Of a stretch of 64,000 nt of DNA, positions 16,407 to 24,405 are shown in pieces (position 1 is the first letter of the stretch; every line of letters starts with the position of its first letter). The stretch is from Bacillus aerolatus. Its GTDB lineage: Bacteria; Bacillota; Bacilli; Bacillales; Domibacillaceae. The notes beneath the pieces are model-generated. The model saw only the letters and a list, made by a program, of their open reading frames with translations, did no database searches and was not told the DNA's origin. A program made the position numbers and the translations under genes. The stretch is from contig NZ_WEIO01000002.1 of assembly GCF_009183655.1 (NCBI RefSeq), positions 62,001 through 126,000 of the forward strand. Reading direction: 5' to 3'.

Positions 16407-18569
16407 TTAACCAGTAATGCGTATGCTGTGATCTTCAATGACGGCTTGCAGTTCTTTCGTTTCCGGGTGATCAAGAATAAAGTCGGCAATTCCATCTTCA
16501 AGTTGTTCCTGAATAACGCGGCGAAGAGGACGGGCACCAAAATCAGGGTGATAGCCAAGTTCGCTTAACCGCTCTTTTACTTCATCTGTTACGTGCAGGA
16601 TAATGGATTGCTCCTGCAACGTTTTATTCAAGTCAGCCAGCATTAAGTTGACAATTTGCTGTAAATGATCTTTTTCGAGCGGTTTAAATTCGATAATGTT
16701 ATCGAACCGATTCAAAAATTCCGGTTTAAAGAAGCTGCCGAGTGAATCAAGAATGGAGCTTTCTTTGACGGCATTATTTTTCTCGAAACCGACAGTGATT
16801 GGTTTCACCGCTGCTCCAGCATTGCTCGTCATAATGATGACAGTATCTTTAAAGCTGACAGTCCGGCCTTGGCTGTCTGTCAGACGGCCGTCTTCCAGAA
16901 TTTGCAGGAACATATGCTGGACATCCGGGTGCGCTTTTTCAATTTCATCGAGCAAAATGATGCTGTACGGATTGCGGCGCACTTTTTCGGTCAGCTGGCC
17001 GGCCTCGTCATGGCCGACATAGCCTGGCGGGGAACCGATTAACTTGGATACGCTATGTTTCTCCATGTATTCACTCATATCAAGACGGACCATTGCTTCT
17101 TTCGAGCCAAATAATTCTTCAGCGAGTGATTTAGTCAGCTCTGTTTTTCCGACGCCTGTCGGACCGACAAACAAGAAAGACCCGATCGGCCGGTTTTTCG
17201 CTTTTAAGCCGGCGCGGCTGCGGCGGATCGCTTTTGCCACTTTTTGGACGGCTTCAGCCTGGCCAATGACTTTCTTCGCTAAATGCGCTTCTAAATGCTT
17301 CATTGTCTGTTGTTCATCTTCCTGCAATTTTCCGACAGGAATACCTGTTTTCTGTTCGATCAATTGTTGGATATCTTCAACCGTGACGGCCGGGCGTTCT
17401 TGTGTTTCTTCTGACCCAGTCAGTTTTTCCTCAAGCTTTGCTTCTTCATCGCGCAATCTCGCTGCCTGTTCATACTCTTCTTTTTGCAAAGCGGCCTCTT
17501 TCTCTTTAGAAAGCCGGGCAAGTTGTTCAGTGATGGATTCTTTATCTTGAGTATCAATCGTTAAGTTGAGTTTTGAACCGGCTTCATCCATTAAATCAAT
17601 CGCTTTATCAGGCAGAAATCTGTCTTGAATGTAACGGTGTGATAATTTGGCACAAGCTTCAATTGCTTCTTGTGTAAAAGTTACTTCATGAAAGTCTTCG
17701 TAGCGCTTTTGCAGCCCCTTTAAAATTTGGATCGCCTGCTCCACTGTCGGCTCGCTCACTTGAACCGGCTGAAAGCGGCGCTCTAATGCAGCGTCTTTTT
17801 CAATTTGTCGATATTCTTTCAGTGTAGTAGCGCCGATTAGCTGCAATTCGCCGCGGGCAAGGGCTGGTTTTAAGATGTTGCCGGCGTCCATGGAGCCTTC
17901 TGCTGATCCGGCACCGACAAGAAGGTGGATTTCGTCCACGAATAAAAGAATATTTTTATGCTTTTGCAGCTCTGAGATCAACTGTTTCATTCTTTCTTCA
18001 AATTGGCCGCGGATCCCTGTATTGGCGACAAGAGAAGCGACATCGATTAAATATACTTCTTTTCCTTTCAATTTAGCGGGTACATCGCCTTCCGCGATTT
18101 TTACTGCCAAACCTTCGGCAATCGCTGTTTTTCCTGTTCCAGGTTCTCCAATTAAAACTGGATTGTTTTTGTTACGACGGTTTAACACTTCGATGACGCG
18201 GCTCACTTCTTTTTCACGGCCGATCACCGGGTCGATTAATCCTGCTTTTGCCATATTCGTTAAATTACGTCCGAATTGATCCAGGAAGCCGTTGCCACCG
18301 CTATTTCCTCCATCTTTTTGAGGCTGCATATGCGGCGGTACTGCATGATGTCCGCTCGTTCCGTGGCCAGAGTCCGGAAAGCCAAACCCTTTTATTAATT
18401 CATCAAAAGGAAATCCTCCGAACTGTTGAAAGTTCATTGAACCATCTCCAATCTTTTGTTTGCTCTTTTGATAGCATGCCGAACATAGATGAAGCTGTTT
18501 TGCTTTTCCGTTGATATTCACCCGGAATTGGATATTTGCTTGATGCTGTTGGCAGTTTTGACACAACAT
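16407..18569 (-). CDS. clpE: ATP-dependent Clp protease ATPase subunit ClpE
   Basis: The start is set at the ATG at 18569 (MLCQNC), about 10 bases after GGAAAGGA, rather than the ATG at 18578. The 720-residue AAA+ unfoldase has an N-terminal C4 zinc finger (CQNC ... CSAC, Cys3, 6, 29, 32), which is the ClpE hallmark, then NBD1 with GEPGTGKT, a UVR-like coiled region (KEEYEQAARLRDEEAKLEEKL), and NBD2 with GPTGVGKT. It partners with ClpP to degrade damaged proteins under heat or disulfide stress. The promoter carries CtsR boxes. The linker QPQKDGGNSGGNGF is low complexity. Confidence 0.95.
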   Translation of the reverse strand: MLCQNCQQHQANIQFRVNINGKAKQLHLCSACYQKSKQKIGDGSMNFQQFGGFPFDELIKGFGFPDSGHGTSGHHAVPPHMQPQKDGGNSGGNGFLDQFGRNLTNMAKAGLIDPVIGREKEVSRVIEVLNRRNKNNPVLIGEPGTGKTAIAEGLAVKIAEGDVPAKLKGKEVYLIDVASLVANTGIRGQFEERMKQLISELQKHKNILLFVDEIHLLVGAGSAEGSMDAGNILKPALARGELQLIGATTLKEYRQIEKDAALERRFQPVQVSEPTVEQAIQILKGLQKRYEDFHEVTFTQEAIEACAKLSHRYIQDRFLPDKAIDLMDEAGSKLNLTIDTQDKESITEQLARLSKEKEAALQKEEYEQAARLRDEEAKLEEKLTGSEETQERPAVTVEDIQQLIEQKTGIPVGKLQEDEQQTMKHLEAHLAKKVIGQAEAVQKVAKAIRRSRAGLKAKNRPIGSFLFVGPTGVGKTELTKSLAEELFGSKEAMVRLDMSEYMEKHSVSKLIGSPPGYVGHDEAGQLTEKVRRNPYSIILLDEIEKAHPDVQHMFLQILEDGRLTDSQGRTVSFKDTVIIMTSNAGAAVKPITVGFEKNNAVKESSILDSLGSFFKPEFLNRFDNIIEFKPLEKDHLQQIVNLMLADLNKTLQEQSIILHVTDEVKERLSELGYHPDFGARPLRRVIQEQLEDGIADFILDHPETKELQAVIEDHSIRITG

Positions 18570-18628
18570 ATACTTCATTCCTTTCCAATTTATATAGATG
18601 AAATTTATTGAATAAGTTATTAATTGAC

Positions 18629-18684
18629 TTTGACTAACTTTGACCTTATGGCTTTATTATAGTTTGACCTTTTCTGACTTTCAA
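18629..18684 (-). promoter_or_regulatory. clpE promoter with two CtsR operators
   Basis: On the minus strand a consensus sigma-A promoter (TTGAAA at 18679-18684, TATAAT at 18656-18661, 17-base spacer) is flanked and overlapped by CtsR heptad repeats. Site 1 is GGTCAAA-GTT-AGTCAAA (18629-18645), downstream of the -10. Site 2 is AGTCAGA-AAA-GGTCAAA (18663-18679), inside the spacer. The CtsR consensus is RGTCAAANANRGTCAAA. An extra half site lies near 18623. Confidence 0.88.
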
Positions 18685-18780
18685 GTATTTTTTCTTGTTT
18701 TTTTTGAAAAACACATTTTTCTTCTTGAACGTGCAAGACAAGCATAAGGTGAAATAATACGTTTAAAGCGGGGGATGGCT

Positions 18781-19803
18781 TTGAAATCATGGCTCGGAGC
18801 CTGCCAAGTGGCAGCAGTTTATATAGGAACTATTATTGGGGCAGGGTTTGCGACCGGAAAAGAAATTGTTCAATTTTTTTCTCAGTTCGGTTTTTACGGG
18901 GTGCCGGCTATTGTAGTCAGCGGCTGTTTGTTTATTTTTCTCGGAGCAAAAATTATGCTGACAGCAGTTGATTTGCAGGCAAAGTCTTTCCAAGAGTTTA
19001 ATTCTTATCTTTTCGGTATGAAGCTCGGGTTCGCAGCAACGGTCATTCAATTTCTTATGCTTGTTGGAGTGACGGGAGTGATGCTGTCAGGAACCGGGGC
19101 GTTATTCACAGAAAGATTTGATTTACCAGCAAATGCCGGTATCTTATTGACGATTGCCGCTGGATTTTTAGTGATGAGAAAAGGTGTAACAGGACTGCTT
19201 GCTGTCAACGTGTTTGTCGTTCCTCTTATGGTCATCTTTCATCTATATGCTGCCGGCGAAGCAGCAGGCAGTCCTGAATTTTTGAAGAATGTTGTGGCGG
19301 GAGAAGATTCCGAGTGGACGTGGAAAATATGGACAGCGCCTTTTAGCTATGCCGCTTTTAATTTAGCTTTGGCTCAGGCAGTTTTAGTCCCGCTCGCTTT
19401 TGAAATTAAAGATAAACGGATAATAAGGACGGGAGCTTTTCTTGGAGGCGCCGTACTGACTTGTTTAATGTTGGCCAGCCACGTCAGTTTAGTGCAACTA
19501 GTAGAAGTTGCCGAGTATGATATCCCAATGGCGCAAGTGGTCGAGCAGTTAATACCGGAATTTCATTTTGTTTATGCCTTTCTTATATATGGAGAGATTT
19601 TCACTTCCGTTATTGGAAATGCTTACGGGTTGAAACAACAGCTGCAAGCTCACGTGCAGTGGCCGCCGGCGGTTTTGTTTTTACTTATTTTTTCAGCGGG
19701 TTTTTTATTGAGTCAAGTTTCATATGGGACATTGCTTGGTTTGTTATACCCTCTTTTTGGTTTCATTAGTTTAGTCTTTCTTGTATTGCTGTGGAAAAAA
19801 TAA
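18781..19803 (+). CDS. ykvI: YkvI-family membrane transporter-like protein
   Basis: The TTG at 18781 (KSWLGACQVAAVYIGTIIGAGFATG) is chosen over the ATG at 18775 because GCGGGGG lies only one base before the latter. The protein of about 340 residues has roughly ten helices and begins with the GTIIGAGFATGKEI motif, which resembles the first unwound helix of LeuT-fold amino-acid transporters. B. subtilis YkvI sits beside clpE in the same way. No substrate is known. Confidence 0.82.
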   Translation: MKSWLGACQVAAVYIGTIIGAGFATGKEIVQFFSQFGFYGVPAIVVSGCLFIFLGAKIMLTAVDLQAKSFQEFNSYLFGMKLGFAATVIQFLMLVGVTGVMLSGTGALFTERFDLPANAGILLTIAAGFLVMRKGVTGLLAVNVFVVPLMVIFHLYAAGEAAGSPEFLKNVVAGEDSEWTWKIWTAPFSYAAFNLALAQAVLVPLAFEIKDKRIIRTGAFLGGAVLTCLMLASHVSLVQLVEVAEYDIPMAQVVEQLIPEFHFVYAFLIYGEIFTSVIGNAYGLKQQLQAHVQWPPAVLFLLIFSAGFLLSQVSYGTLLGLLYPLFGFISLVFLVLLWKK

Positions 19804-19826
19804 AACGGGCCGCATGGGCCCGTTTT
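19802..19826. terminator. Bidirectional terminator
   Basis: AAAACGGGCC and GGCCCGTTTT form the stem between convergent ykvI and the CPBP gene. Confidence 0.85.
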
Positions 19827-20433
19827 AGCTAAGGGGGAATAAAACAATTAAGAATAAATCAAACACAAGGTGTGAAATGATCAGCATAGGGATGCTTCGT
19901 TTCCATACATATAAAGATCCCCAAAATAAACCGGCGATAAAGGCAGCCAAAACCCATACGAATTTGTCTGAATAAATAAAGATCGAGGCATACAAAATGG
20001 AAGTCGCGAGTATAGCCGTTAAATCATTAAAATAGACGGATAGGCGTTTTTGGACAAATCCACGCCAAAACAGTTCTTCTCCCGGGATAAAAACTAATAT
20101 TAATACAATGTAATGCCAGGAAAACTGCGGAGAATATCTCTTATAAATGGCCGCTGCCTGGCTGTCCCATGAGAAAGGGAGATGGGGAAGGAGCAAATGG
20201 CCCGCAAAAAATAAGGCGTATAAAAGCAGACCAGATAGAACGCCATATTTTAAATAGCTGCGTGTTCGTTGCTTATCATCTATTTTCTCACTTATAATAG
20301 CGAAACTAATAAAGAAAAGATTTGCAGCTGTGTATAAATACCAAAATATATCACGGTCTGAAAACGTAATATACAGCAGTACGTGAGCAATTATCACGCT
20401 GAGGATTAGCCGCCAATCTTTAAGTAGTGACAT
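19825..20433 (-). CDS. CPBP-family intramembrane metalloprotease
   Basis: The 202-residue polytopic protein carries the CPBP (CAAX protease and bacteriocin-processing) motifs: GEELFWRGFVQKRL with the EExxxR core near residues 120-128, and a later ISHLVFDLF with the conserved His. About six membrane helices are predicted by eye. Relatives process prenylated proteins or bacteriocins, or cleave anti-sigma factors such as RsiW. No substrate is suggested by neighbours. Confidence 0.8.
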   Translation of the reverse strand: MSLLKDWRLILSVIIAHVLLYITFSDRDIFWYLYTAANLFFISFAIISEKIDDKQRTRSYLKYGVLSGLLLYALFFAGHLLLPHLPFSWDSQAAAIYKRYSPQFSWHYIVLILVFIPGEELFWRGFVQKRLSVYFNDLTAILATSILYASIFIYSDKFVWVLAAFIAGLFWGSLYVWKRSIPMLIISHLVFDLFLIVLFPLS

Positions 20434-20514
20434 CTTTCTAAACTCCTTTCTTTAACTACAGCACTTATTTTAACAAAAGCCCAGCTAAAATAGAATGAAA
20501 ATACATTGAAACTT

Positions 20515-20892
20515 AAGAAAAGCGTAAGCGCCTGTTCAGCCTCGACAAGCAAATGTTCTTTCAGCAAGGAAGTCTGCCTTTTGACTTCAATGGTGAAAGG
20601 TTATTTGACCTCGAGGGGCTGGGCGCTGAAGCCGGACAGTAAGAAAAGCGTAAGCGCCTGTTCAGCCCCGACAAGCAAATGTTCTTTCACCAAGGAAGTC
20701 TGCCTTTTGGCTTCAATGGTGAAAGGTTATTTGACCTCGAGGGGCTGGGCGCTGGAGCTGGACAGTAAGAAAAGCGTAAGCGCCTGTTCAGCCCCGACAA
20801 GCAAATGTTCTTTCACCAAGGAAGTCTGCCTTTTGGCTTCAATGGTGAAAGGTTATTTGACCTCGAGGGGCTGGGCGCTGGAGCTGGACAGT
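20515..20892. repeat. Three tandem copies of a 126-bp hairpin repeat (family 1)
   Basis: Units start at 20515, 20641 and 20767, each exactly 126 bases. Copies 2 and 3 are nearly identical and copy 1 differs at a few bases. Each unit runs from AAGAAAAGCGTAAGCGCC to GGCGCTGGAGCTGGACAGT, and its ends are complementary (AGCGCC with GGCGCT, AGCCCC with GGGGCT), so each can form a long hairpin. Because 126 is a multiple of three, the array gives a false open frame at 20506-20931. This array occupies most of the 541-base gap between the CPBP and ykvS genes. Confidence 0.9.
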
Positions 20893-20930
20893 TATCTAAC
20901 TCGAAAAAGTTTATATTTTCCTATTCATTA

Positions 20931-20962
20931 AAAAAAGCTGCCTTGAAATAGGCAGCTTTTCA
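20931..20962 (-). terminator. Terminator of ykvS
   Basis: AAAAGCTGCC and GGCAGCTTTT pair across TTGAAATA, with a U run on the minus strand. Confidence 0.85.
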
Positions 20963-20974
20963 CGAAATCGCAGG

Positions 20975-21166
20975 CTATGCGTTCACAGAAGAATGGACAA
21001 TCGTATAGTTTTTATGGTTCACGACTGTTTTTTCTTCCATTTCCAATTCCCTGAAGTTCTCCATAATCGTCAAATCAACAATGACCGAATTCTCATTTAC
21101 TTTTTCTACAATTCCTTGCAGCCCGTCCTTAAACTCGATCACATTCCCCACTTCTGCTTTTGTCAT
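20975..21166 (-). CDS. ykvS: YkvS-like small protein (DUF2187)
   Basis: This 63-residue protein matches YkvS: GNVIEFKDGLQGIVEKVNEN, then VIVDLT and NHKNYTIV. DUF2187 proteins look like small beta-barrels and have no assigned function. The ATG follows AAGGAGAG at a good distance, and a terminator follows the gene. Confidence 0.85.
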   Translation of the reverse strand: MTKAEVGNVIEFKDGLQGIVEKVNENSVIVDLTIMENFRELEMEEKTVVNHKNYTIVHSSVNA

Positions 21167-21385
21167 TTCTAACTCTCCTTCACAGATTAATGTAAAAGTT
21201 TTGTTTGTTGTTTCTCCCCGGTTTTTATATTAAGCTTTTGAAAGCCGAGCTTAACATGGCTGGGATTGAAATGTTTTTTCATTATAATAAGTTATAGAAT
21301 TGATTACTTTACAGTGTGCCTTATTTTTGGAAAAGAGTAAAGTGTTTTGCCTAATTTTATGAAAAATTCTGAAAGGAATGACAAT

Positions 21386-21580
21386 ATGACTTTATCAGAG
21401 GCTGAAAGCTTATTGAATCAATTGAAAACTGGTGAAATTGATACGTGCTATGTGAGCAAAGAACATTTTCTTGTCTTTCAAAACGTATTGGTCAACAGAG
21501 AAGATTTTAAGCACTTTAGAGGAGTCGCCCAGCGTGGGGGATCTGTTTTGTATAACTATATGAAAGAACCGAGAAGCTGA
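21386..21580 (+). CDS. Conserved small hypothetical protein, 64 residues
   Basis: The ATG at 21386 follows GAAAGGAATG; the longer frame from 21347 lacks a site. The protein begins MTLSEAESLLNQLKTGE and ends REDFKHFRGVAQRGGSVLYN then YMKEPRS. I recall closely similar short proteins in many Bacillus genomes, but no function. It is cytoplasmic with no membrane segment. The strongly basic C-terminal half might bind nucleic acid; this is only a guess. Confidence 0.65.
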   Translation: MTLSEAESLLNQLKTGEIDTCYVSKEHFLVFQNVLVNREDFKHFRGVAQRGGSVLYNYMKEPRS

Positions 21581-21746
21581 TGTGTTTTTTTCACAAATTT
21601 AACGATTTTAAGCTCATCAATTGAGCGAGCGTCTAAGGCATGCTATTCTCTAGAAGGGTAAGGTGAAACATTAGCCAGGTGTATAAAAGTTTTTTGTCCA
21701 GGCGACCCTGTTCGTAATGGTTAATAGTGAAGGAGAAGATGAAAAC

Positions 21747-22013
21747 ATGATAGAAAAACAATTCACAGTCACAGCAGAGACGGGAATCCATGCCCGCCCC
21801 GCTACTTTATTAGTACAAACAGCGAGCCGCTTTTCCAGCGATATTCAATTAGGGTATAAAGAAAAAAAAGTAAACTTAAAATCAATTATGGGGGTTATGT
21901 CTCTTGGGATCGGCCAGCATGCAAAAATTAATATTAGTGCAGAAGGGCCAGACGAAGAAGAAGCCTTGAAAACACTCGATGAAATGTTGAAAAAAGAAGG
22001 TTTAGCAGAATAA
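21747..22013 (+). CDS. ptsH: Phosphocarrier protein HPr
   Basis: The 88-residue protein has the HPr active-site His15 in [11 protein letters not shown], phosphorylated by enzyme I, and the regulatory Ser46 in [10 protein letters not shown], target of HPr kinase/phosphorylase. Ser46-P HPr is the corepressor of CcpA in Firmicutes. The start is the ATG at 21747 after AGGAGAAGAT; the frame from 21717 is only an upstream extension. Unlike in B. subtilis, neither ptsG nor ptsI is adjacent, so enzyme I must be encoded elsewhere or be absent. Confidence 0.95.
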   Translation: MIEKQFTVTAETGIHARPATLLVQTASRFSSDIQLGYKEKKVNLKSIMGVMSLGIGQHAKINISAEGPDEEEALKTLDEMLKKEGLAE

Positions 22014-22135
22014 TATTTCTCAAATGAAAAGAAAATGAAAAAAGGTGTATTTAAATGACAAGGTGGGGTAATAATAAATAACAGCACATGATTAGACTTA
22101 CTCAAGCCTTTTCATTCTCATTTTTCCCCACTTTG

Positions 22136-22168
22136 ATCCGGGCGTTATCGCCTGGATTTTTTTATTTT
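22136..22168 (+). terminator. Terminator downstream of ptsH
   Basis: ATCCGGGCG and CGCCTGGAT pair around TTAT, followed by seven or more T. The 120 bases between ptsH and this stem hold further complementary blocks (AAGGTGGGG near 22061 with CCCCACTT near 22126). Confidence 0.85.
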
Positions 22169-22248
22169 CTAAAAAAACACGAAAAAAATGAAAGAAAATT
22201 CTAAATACATTATAATGAGATTGAGAAATTAGAGAAGGTGGTTATAAG

Positions 22249-23034
22249 ATGAGTCGGTCTTTTCAAGGAAAAACAGCTTTAGTACTCGCTTCCAGCCAGG
22301 GGCTCGGAAAAGCGATTGCAGAAAAATTTGCTGAAGGAGGAGCAAATGTTATGCTTGCCAGCAGAAGCGGCAGCAAGCTTGAAGGTGTTCAGCAGCAGCT
22401 GAGTGGAAGCGCTGAAGGGCGAATCGCTTATACAGTTTGTGATATAACGAAGCCGGAAGAAATTAAATCATTAGTCGACAAAACAGCTGAAAAATTTGGA
22501 ACAATTGATATTTTGATTAACAATGCGGGAGGCCCTCCGGCCGGATTGTTTGAAGACATGGATGATGAACAGTGGCAGCAGGCGTTCGAATTAAACTTGT
22601 TGTCTTATATCCGGACGATTAGAGCAGCGCTGCCTTATTTAAAAAAGCAAGGCGGCAAAATTATTAATATTGCTTCTTCCTCGATTAAAGAGCCGATACC
22701 AGGGCTGATTTTATCTAATACGTTTCGGACAGGCATTGTGGGCCTTTCTAAAACGCTCGCAGAAGAATTTGCTTCGCACAATATTTTAGTTAATACGGTG
22801 GCGCCGGGAAGAATAGCAACAGATCGAGTGCGGCACCTTGATGAAATTAATGCTGGGAAGCAGGGAATTTCAATTGAACAGCAAGAAGAGAAGATGAGAA
22901 AGAAAATCCCGCTCGGACGTTACGGACAACCGGAAGAGTTTGCTAATGTTGTTGCTTTTTTAGCTTCAGATGAAAATACATATGTAACAGGCAGCAGTTT
23001 TCTTGTTGACGGAGGCATGGTCCGCTCTATCTAA
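22249..23034 (+). CDS. SDR-family oxidoreductase with altered active site
   Basis: The 261-residue protein is a classical-length short-chain dehydrogenase. It has the NAD(P)-binding motif ASSQGLGKAI near residues 15-24, NNAGG near 89-93, and the IINIASSS strand with the catalytic Ser. In the position of the YxxxK catalytic pair it has SNTFRTGIVGLSK, so Tyr is Ser and Lys is Arg. A known SDR subgroup shares this SNxxR pattern. The reaction may therefore be different from a usual ketoreductase. It ends with the usual ASDENTYVTGSSFLVDGG segment. Substrate unknown. Confidence 0.85.
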   Translation: MSRSFQGKTALVLASSQGLGKAIAEKFAEGGANVMLASRSGSKLEGVQQQLSGSAEGRIAYTVCDITKPEEIKSLVDKTAEKFGTIDILINNAGGPPAGLFEDMDDEQWQQAFELNLLSYIRTIRAALPYLKKQGGKIINIASSSIKEPIPGLILSNTFRTGIVGLSKTLAEEFASHNILVNTVAPGRIATDRVRHLDEINAGKQGISIEQQEEKMRKKIPLGRYGQPEEFANVVAFLASDENTYVTGSSFLVDGGMVRSI

Positions 23035-23073
23035 GTCAACGGGGGAAACATAGAAAAAATATTTCTTTTTTTA

Positions 23074-23099
23074 GTTTAATAAGGCAGGAGACTGGGAAC
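23074..23099 (+). promoter_or_regulatory. Candidate sigma-B promoter
   Basis: GTTTAA at 23074-23079 and GGGAAC at 23094-23099 are separated by 14 bases, close to the sigma-B consensus (GTTTAA, N12-15, GGGWAW). It points at the candidate small RNA that follows. Confidence 0.45.
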
Positions 23100-23105
23100 T
23101 ATATA

Positions 23106-23183
23106 ATCAAGCATGATCAATTGGAGATTCTCACTCACAACCCCCCTTTTCTTGGGACCTGTCTAATGGCAGGTCTTTTTTTG
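23106..23183 (+). ncRNA. Candidate C-rich small RNA
   Basis: From the predicted start near 23106 to the T run after the terminator stem (GACCTG/CAGGTC, 23157-23175) there are about 78 bases. The middle contains a single-stranded ACAACCCCCCTTTTC block. C-rich tracts of this kind are the seed of Bacillales sRNAs such as RoxS/RsaE and FsrA, which target GGAGG ribosome-binding sites. The alternative is a plain 3' UTR of the SDR gene ending at the same terminator. Confidence 0.4.
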
Positions 23184-23245
23184 TCATCTAGGAAGTTATA
23201 GATATGCAAGATGTAGGTAGGCGCTTGCGCATTGAGCGGGTCTGC

Positions 23246-23490
23246 GTCTAGCTCCAGCGCCTAGCCCCTCGAGGTCAAATAACCTTTCCTCAATGAAGTC
23301 AAAAAGCGACTTCTTTTATAGAAAAGCGGAGCCGACTGCTCTGGGGCGACAAGCATATGCCAGTCTGACGAAATGGCGTTTTTCAGCCATGCAGTCAGAC
23401 TGGCATATGACCTCGAGCCCCAAGGAGGCACAGCTAGACATTGAGGAAAGAACATTTGCTTGTCGGGGCTGATCAAGGCGCTTGCGCATT
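23246..23490. repeat. Composite nested hairpin repeat (family 1)
   Basis: The outer element matches the reverse complement of the 126-bp unit at 20515: GTCTAGCTCCAGCGCC at the left, GGCGCTTGCGCATT at the right. It is interrupted by an inner module (23321-23439) that starts GAAAAGCGGAGCC and ends CAGCTAGAC. The inner module contains a perfect 16-bp inverted repeat (CATATGCCAGTCTGAC at 23354-23369, GTCAGACTGGCATATG at 23394-23409). The element ends about 20 bases before the ykwC ribosome-binding site. A partial GCGCTTGCGCATT copy also lies at 23220-23233. Confidence 0.85.
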
Positions 23491-23523
23491 TGTTCTGAAA
23501 ATAGTGCAAAGGTGGAGAAGAAA

Positions 23524-24390
23524 GTGGAAAATATAAAAGTTGGCTTTATCGGTACAGGTGTGATGGGGAAAAGCATGGTTCGCCACTTGCAGAAGGCAGG
23601 GCATGAATTATTTGTTTATACGAGGACAAAAGCAAAAGCAGAGGAGCTGCTAAATGAAGGAGCTGTTTGGTGTCAAACACCTGCTGAAGCAGCTCGGCAG
23701 ACAGATGTATTATTTACGATCGTCGGTGAACCGTCAGATGTAGAAGAAGTATATTTCGGAAGGGAGGGCGTCCTGGCAGGAGGCCGTCCGGGGCAGACGA
23801 TCATCGATATGACGACTTCCAACCCCAGCCTTGCTGCCCAAGTTTACGAAAAAGCGAAAGAGAAAGGAATCGACGCGCTTGATGCCCCTGTATCCGGTGG
23901 AGATACTGGAGCAAAAAACGGAACGCTCGCCATTATGGTTGGAGGTAACAGAACCACTTTCGAAAAAGTGCTGCCGCTGTTTGAAACATTCGGCCAAAAC
24001 ATCGTTTACCAAGGAGAAGCAGGAGCGGGCCAGCATGCAAAGATGAGCAACCAAATTGCCATTGCCACGAATATGATCGGTGTTTGTGAAGCGTTGTTGT
24101 ATGCTCAAAAAGCGGGTCTAAACTTAGATACAGTGTTAAAAAGCATTTCTACTGGAGCGGCCGGCAGCTGGTCTTTGTCCAACTTGGCGCCGAGAATGAT
24201 TCAAGGAGATTTTGCTCCCGGTTTTTATGTGAAACATTTTATTAAAGATATGAGAATAGCAATGGAAGAATCAGAAAAGATGGAGCTGGATTTGCCGGGG
24301 CTGGCACTTGCCAAACGAATGTACGAAGAACTGGCTTCTAAAGGAGAAGCAGAAAGCGGCACGCAGGCGCTGCTGAAGTATTGGAACTAG
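23524..24390 (+). CDS. ykwC: Beta-hydroxyacid dehydrogenase, 3-hydroxyisobutyrate dehydrogenase-like (YkwC)
   Basis: The GTG at 23524 follows AAAGGTGGAG and gives 288 residues, the same size as B. subtilis YkwC. Motifs of the family appear in order: GFIGTGVMGKSMVRHL (NAD-binding), DAPVSGGDTGAKNGTLAIM (substrate loop), GQHAKMSNQIAIATNM with the catalytic Lys, and a late KDMRIAMEE. It should oxidise a short beta-hydroxyacid with NAD(P)+. Substrate choice is not predictable. A composite repeat lies immediately upstream, so the promoter must be within or before the repeat. Confidence 0.88.
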   Translation: MENIKVGFIGTGVMGKSMVRHLQKAGHELFVYTRTKAKAEELLNEGAVWCQTPAEAARQTDVLFTIVGEPSDVEEVYFGREGVLAGGRPGQTIIDMTTSNPSLAAQVYEKAKEKGIDALDAPVSGGDTGAKNGTLAIMVGGNRTTFEKVLPLFETFGQNIVYQGEAGAGQHAKMSNQIAIATNMIGVCEALLYAQKAGLNLDTVLKSISTGAAGSWSLSNLAPRMIQGDFAPGFYVKHFIKDMRIAMEESEKMELDLPGLALAKRMYEELASKGEAESGTQALLKYWN

Positions 24391-24405
24391 CCTATCAAAG
24401 AAGAA

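Noticed and set aside
17044-17550. 168-residue antisense frame inside clpE
   Set aside because: It mirrors clpE codon structure on the opposite strand; no start signals. The same holds for antisense frames at 17875-18279, 27382-27807, 56198-56869 and 62602-63222.
20515-20892. CRISPR array
   Set aside because: The repeats are contiguous 126-bp units without unique spacers, and no cas genes are nearby.
20506-20931. 141-residue open frame with internal repeats
   Set aside because: It is a translation of the three 126-bp tandem hairpin units; there is no ribosome-binding site and the unit occurs elsewhere in both orientations.
23261-23509. Short frame ending in SLRKGYLTSRG on the minus strand
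   Set aside because: It lies within a family-1 repeat. The same ending appears in frames at 44602-44796 and 59241-59435, so it is repeat translation, not a gene family.
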